Shown here: positions 13,954 to 16,160 of the stretch, piece after piece
Numbering within the stretch: position 1 is the stretch's first letter
Layout of the letters: every line of letters starts with the position of its first letter
Source: Desulfovibrio sp. OttesenSCG-928-G15
GTDB lineage: Bacteria; Desulfobacterota; Desulfovibrionia; Desulfovibrionales; Desulfovibrionaceae
Direction: 5' to 3'
Assembly: GCA_030266525.1 (NCBI GenBank)
Contig: JAJDIC010000052.1
Location: forward strand, 1 to 16,160
Length of the DNA: 16,160 nucleotides
Made by a program: the position numbers and the translations under genes
Notes under the pieces: generated by a model
The model's database searches: none
Told to the model about the DNA's origin: nothing
What the model saw: only the letters and a program-made list of their open reading frames with translations

Positions 13954-14568
13954 ATGAACACTGCCAAGCTTGACTGCCGCAACCTGCCCTGCCCGCAGCC
14001 GGTAATGAAACTGCTGGAACTGCTGAAAAAAGCGCGTCCCGCCGATATTACGGTCATCGTGGACAATGAAGCCGGGCTTGAAAACGTGAGCCGCTTTCTG
14101 GGCAGCAAGGGCTACACCACGACGCACACACAGCAGGACGGGCTATGGCACATCAGCGCCCTTACCGACGACGCGCAAAGCGGACCGGCGAATGCACCTT
14201 CCCCTGAAGCCGCCCTGCCCGAAGCGGAAGACATGCGCACTCTGGTCATGATCATTTCGCCCGTATTCGGCAGCGGCGACGATACGCTCGGAAGCAAACT
14301 GATGAAGAACTTCCTGAGCACCCTGCCGGAACTCGGGCCTGCGCTGTGGCGCATCATTTTGCTGAACGGCGGCGTCACCCTTGCGGTCGAGGGCAGCCAC
14401 GTACTGGCAGAATTACAGGCGCTTGAAAAATCAGGCGTGAGCATTCTGGTGTGCGGCACCTGCCTTGATCACTTTGGCCTGCTTCCCCAAAAAGCGGTCG
14501 GCCAGACCACCAATATGCTGGATGTGGTCACCAGCATGGAAATGGCCTACAAAATCATCCGGGTGTAA
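13954..14568 (+). CDS. yedF: YedF-type selenium metabolism protein (TusA plus DsrE-like domains)
   Basis: This two-domain form is associated with selD in selenium-using bacteria and is thought to handle reactive sulfur or selenium, though its reaction is not established. Residues 4-70 form a TusA-like domain with the CPxP motif (Cys13 in LPCPQPV). An Ala/Pro-rich linker covers about 72-92. Residues 93-204 form a DsrE/DsrF-like domain with two cysteines, Cys167 and Cys170, in LVCGTCLDHFGL. The length of 204 residues fits the family. The start has only a weak ribosome site (GAGA near 13945), suggesting coupling to selD, whose stop is 39 bases upstream. Selenium delivery to SelD is a reasonable inference from context. 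Confidence 0.92.
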   Translation: MNTAKLDCRNLPCPQPVMKLLELLKKARPADITVIVDNEAGLENVSRFLGSKGYTTTHTQQDGLWHISALTDDAQSGPANAPSPEAALPEAEDMRTLVMIISPVFGSGDDTLGSKLMKNFLSTLPELGPALWRIILLNGGVTLAVEGSHVLAELQALEKSGVSILVCGTCLDHFGLLPQKAVGQTTNMLDVVTSMEMAYKIIRV

Positions 14569-14581
14569 CAAACCCGCTACT

Positions 14582-14611
14582 GTGCGGACCCACGCCTGTG
14601 GCCGGACGCAC
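14582..14611 (+). terminator. Possible terminator hairpin after yedF
   Basis: GTGCG (14582-14586) pairs with CGCAC (14607-14611), and an inner CCAC/GTGG (14590-14593 with 14598-14601) closes on loop GCCT, with an internal loop between. No T run follows. It ends just before the promoter of the next gene, so it fits as a boundary, but the fold is imperfect. Confidence 0.3.
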
Positions 14612-14614
14612 TTC

Positions 14615-14644
14615 TTGACGCTTCCAGTCACTTGTGTTCATAAT
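14615..14644 (+). promoter_or_regulatory. Sigma-70-type promoter for the lipoprotein gene
   Basis: TTGACG (14615-14620) and CATAAT (14639-14644) are separated by 18 bases; each matches the consensus at five of six positions. Transcription should begin near 14651, downstream of the ATG at 14647, so that ATG cannot be the start on this transcript. Confidence 0.65.
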
Positions 14645-14680
14645 TTATGATGCACAGCAATCCCGCCATACAAGGCCCGC

Positions 14681-14686
14681 AGGAGA
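14681..14686 (+). promoter_or_regulatory. Ribosome binding site that sets the lipoprotein start
   Basis: AGGAGA lies five bases before the ATG at 14692. This start places a lipoprotein signal peptide at the very N-terminus, whereas starting at 14647 would add 15 polar residues before it. Confidence 0.8.
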
Positions 14687-14691
14687 GCGCC

Positions 14692-15987
14692 ATGCTTCAA
14701 AAATGTCTGGTACACGCCCTTCTCTGCTTTGGCTTCTGCCTCATATCCGCCTGCGCGGCAAAGACGCCCGAAACAGCCCCCCTTGTCGTACACGCCGGGG
14801 CCCTGCCCGTGTCCGGCACGGTAGTCATACGCTCCGGCCTGTCCCAGACATCGGAAACATCACAGCTTTTCGCGGGTCTGCAACGGGCCCTCGCGTCCGC
14901 CCTGGCTACAAAGGGTCTCAAGGTGGTGAACGCCCCGGCCTCGTCTTTAAGCATGGCCGGTCTGACAGGAAACAGATATACGGCCCCCGACGGCCCGGCC
15001 CGGCAGGCTGTTCAGCAGCCCCGCTCCGGCAACGCAGGGCAAAAAAACGCACAGCCGCAAAAGCTCAGGCTTGCCCGGTACACTATTCCCACAAATGACG
15101 CAGACCTGCCGGAATCGGTCATGCGGGTGACTCCGCCGGATTCCCAAGCCCTGCTCTTTGCCCGCTCGCAGCAGTCAGGGCGGCCCACCCTGGTGCGGGC
15201 CGGGGCCATTCCCGGAGTCATCCCCAATGAAACCCTGGCCACAGACCCGAAGCTTGCCGAATACACCCTTATCTGCCGCTTTGCCGAAGCCTCCACAGAC
15301 GGGCTGGCGGCCTTGAGTAAGCCGGCGGACCTTGTCACCGCTTCGGGCAACAAAGCCCGTTCACTACATTCCGACAATAGCGGAACCATTCTCGTAGCCG
15401 CAGAACTCATACGCGGCGTAAGCCGCATGGGCTATGGCGCAGCCTCACGCGCCGCGCCGCCGCGCCCCACGTATGGCTCGTCCCCCTATGATTACCGCCG
15501 GGGGTACGTGGGCAACAGCCCCTACCCCGGCGACCCCTGGCACCGCGATGCGGATTTCAAGGCCCGAAATTACATGCTCCGCCACGGCCCTGCGCCGGAA
15601 GACGCTTCCCCGCCCGCGCAGTACCCGCATCAGCCACTAAAAACGCCAAGGCTGCCCTCAACGCCCAAACCTCCCCTGCCCGGCGACAACGACTACGGCC
15701 CCACAGCCCCTCGTTCCTATCGCGGCGTGCGGCCAGGAAGCGGCCTGTCGCCCAACGGCAGCTATCCGGGCGTGGGCGGCAGCGCCCATTACGCTGCCAT
15801 TCCCCTGCGCTTCGGCGGCATCCCGTGCTACGGCCTGGAACTGGAGCTTTATGCCCATAGAACAGGCGCGCAGGGGCCCATTCCGATATGGAAAAGCATT
15901 GTCTGGCAGGAAGCTACCGCCGCAAGCCTTGCCGCCGCCTTGCCGGAACTGGTGCAGTTGGCGTTTTATATGAATAGCGCGCAGTAA
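14692..15987 (+). CDS. Putative lipoprotein of unknown function with a Pro/Tyr/Gly-rich insert
   Basis: I do not recognise the family. The 431-residue product begins with a lipoprotein signal peptide, MLQKCLVHALLCFGFCLISA, with a lipobox ISAC and the lipidated cysteine at residue 21. A folded part follows: a GTVVIRSGL strand and a helix QLFAGLQRALASALATKG at about 42-79, and LICRFAEAS near 193-201. Residues 248-367 are rich in Pro, Tyr, Gly and Arg and look disordered. The end (368-431) returns to an ordered pattern with LRFGGIPCYGLELELYAHR and ALPELVQLAFYMNSAQ. The low-complexity stretch therefore seems inserted into a domain. The residue after the lipid cysteine is Ala, so an outer membrane location is plausible. 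It has its own promoter and is separated from yedF, with an inverted repeat after its stop. Confidence 0.78.
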   Translation: MLQKCLVHALLCFGFCLISACAAKTPETAPLVVHAGALPVSGTVVIRSGLSQTSETSQLFAGLQRALASALATKGLKVVNAPASSLSMAGLTGNRYTAPDGPARQAVQQPRSGNAGQKNAQPQKLRLARYTIPTNDADLPESVMRVTPPDSQALLFARSQQSGRPTLVRAGAIPGVIPNETLATDPKLAEYTLICRFAEASTDGLAALSKPADLVTASGNKARSLHSDNSGTILVAAELIRGVSRMGYGAASRAAPPRPTYGSSPYDYRRGYVGNSPYPGDPWHRDADFKARNYMLRHGPAPEDASPPAQYPHQPLKTPRLPSTPKPPLPGDNDYGPTAPRSYRGVRPGSGLSPNGSYPGVGGSAHYAAIPLRFGGIPCYGLELELYAHRTGAQGPIPIWKSIVWQEATAASLAAALPELVQLAFYMNSAQ

Positions 15988-16024
15988 CTGTGAGCTTTGC
16001 CGCTTAACGGCGGGCAAAGCACAG
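15988..16024 (+). terminator. Stem-loop directly after the lipoprotein gene
   Basis: CTGTGAGCTTTGCC (15988-16001) pairs with GGCAAAGCACAG (16013-16024), 12 bp with a two-base AG bulge in the left arm. It begins at the base after the stop codon. No T run follows, so efficiency is uncertain. Confidence 0.5.
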
Positions 16025-16060
16025 AGCCTGTGTCCCCGACCCGCCTGCGGCAAACTCAAG

Positions 16061-16086
16061 GCAAGAATTCGAGGACGAATTCTTGC
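16061..16086. repeat. Perfect hairpin with AGGA tetraloop in the terminal non-coding stretch
   Basis: GCAAGAATTCG (16061-16071) pairs with CGAATTCTTGC (16076-16086) over 11 bp around AGGA. It lies in the last 136 bases (16025-16160), in which I see no gene. A weaker CCCGCC/GGCGGG pair occurs at 16128-16146. The hairpin could be part of a regulatory leader for a gene beyond the edge or a dispersed repeat. Confidence 0.7.
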
Positions 16087-16160
16087 AGAGCATTCATACA
16101 TTTTCACTGCTAAAATGACGGGATGGCCCCGCCCGTTACAGGCGGGTATTGCGGCATAAG

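Noticed and set aside
14647..14691. Upstream ATG 14647 for the lipoprotein
   Set aside because: It lies just before the predicted transcription start and would bury the signal peptide behind 15 polar residues.
16099..16117. CATTTT/AAAATG hairpin near the right edge
   Set aside because: Only six A/T-rich pairs with a seven-base loop; expected by chance.

Overview
The window looks like chromosomal DNA of a Desulfovibrio-type sulfate reducer (Desulfobacterota). This rests on the moderately GC-rich coding, the two-subunit glycine decarboxylase (GcvPA/GcvPB), the selD-yedF selenium pair, the phoH-pgpH-ybeY order and a clear sigma-54 (-24/-12) promoter. It is an inference from gene content; no rRNA or other species marker is present. 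No tRNA, CRISPR, insertion sequence or phage gene was seen, and no gene-free stretch exceeds 300 bases.

Layout. Bases 1-141 are the end of a response-regulator receiver domain. A glycine cleavage operon follows: gcvH (195-578), gcvPA (736-2067) and gcvPB (2083-3528). A perfect 15-bp inverted repeat lies in the gcvH-gcvPA spacer, and two related hairpins close the operon against a convergent gene. That gene (3634-4365, minus strand) encodes an unrecognised serine-rich protein and is preceded by a near-consensus sigma-54 promoter. The divergent plus strand carries phoH, the seven-transmembrane HD phosphodiesterase pgpH and the rRNA endoribonuclease ybeY (4634-8444), tightly packed, with an ATG-TAA minimal ORF just upstream of phoH.

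Next is a three-gene membrane module (8526-12669): a TelA-family coiled-coil protein and two diverged tandem paralogues of the XpaC family. It is interrupted by a strong double hairpin after the telA-like gene and closed by a terminator. A selenium pair follows, selD and yedF (12844-14568). The last gene (14692-15987) is a lipoprotein of unknown function with its own sigma-70-like promoter, which fixes its start 45 bases inside the longest ORF. Inverted repeats fill the final 170 bases.

How the genes may work together. GcvH and GcvPA/GcvPB form the lipoyl carrier and decarboxylase of the glycine cleavage system; gcvT and lpd are not in this window. SelD makes selenophosphate for selenoproteins and YedF probably handles sulfur or selenium beside it. 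In Desulfovibrio, glycine cleavage run in reverse and selenium-dependent enzymes can meet in the reductive glycine route, but the window alone does not prove this. PhoH, PgpH and YbeY are a conserved grouping tied to RNA/ribosome metabolism and c-di-AMP turnover. The TelA/XpaC cluster is the most system-like poorly understood module here, and the sigma-54-driven serine-rich gene is the best candidate for an undescribed regulated product.
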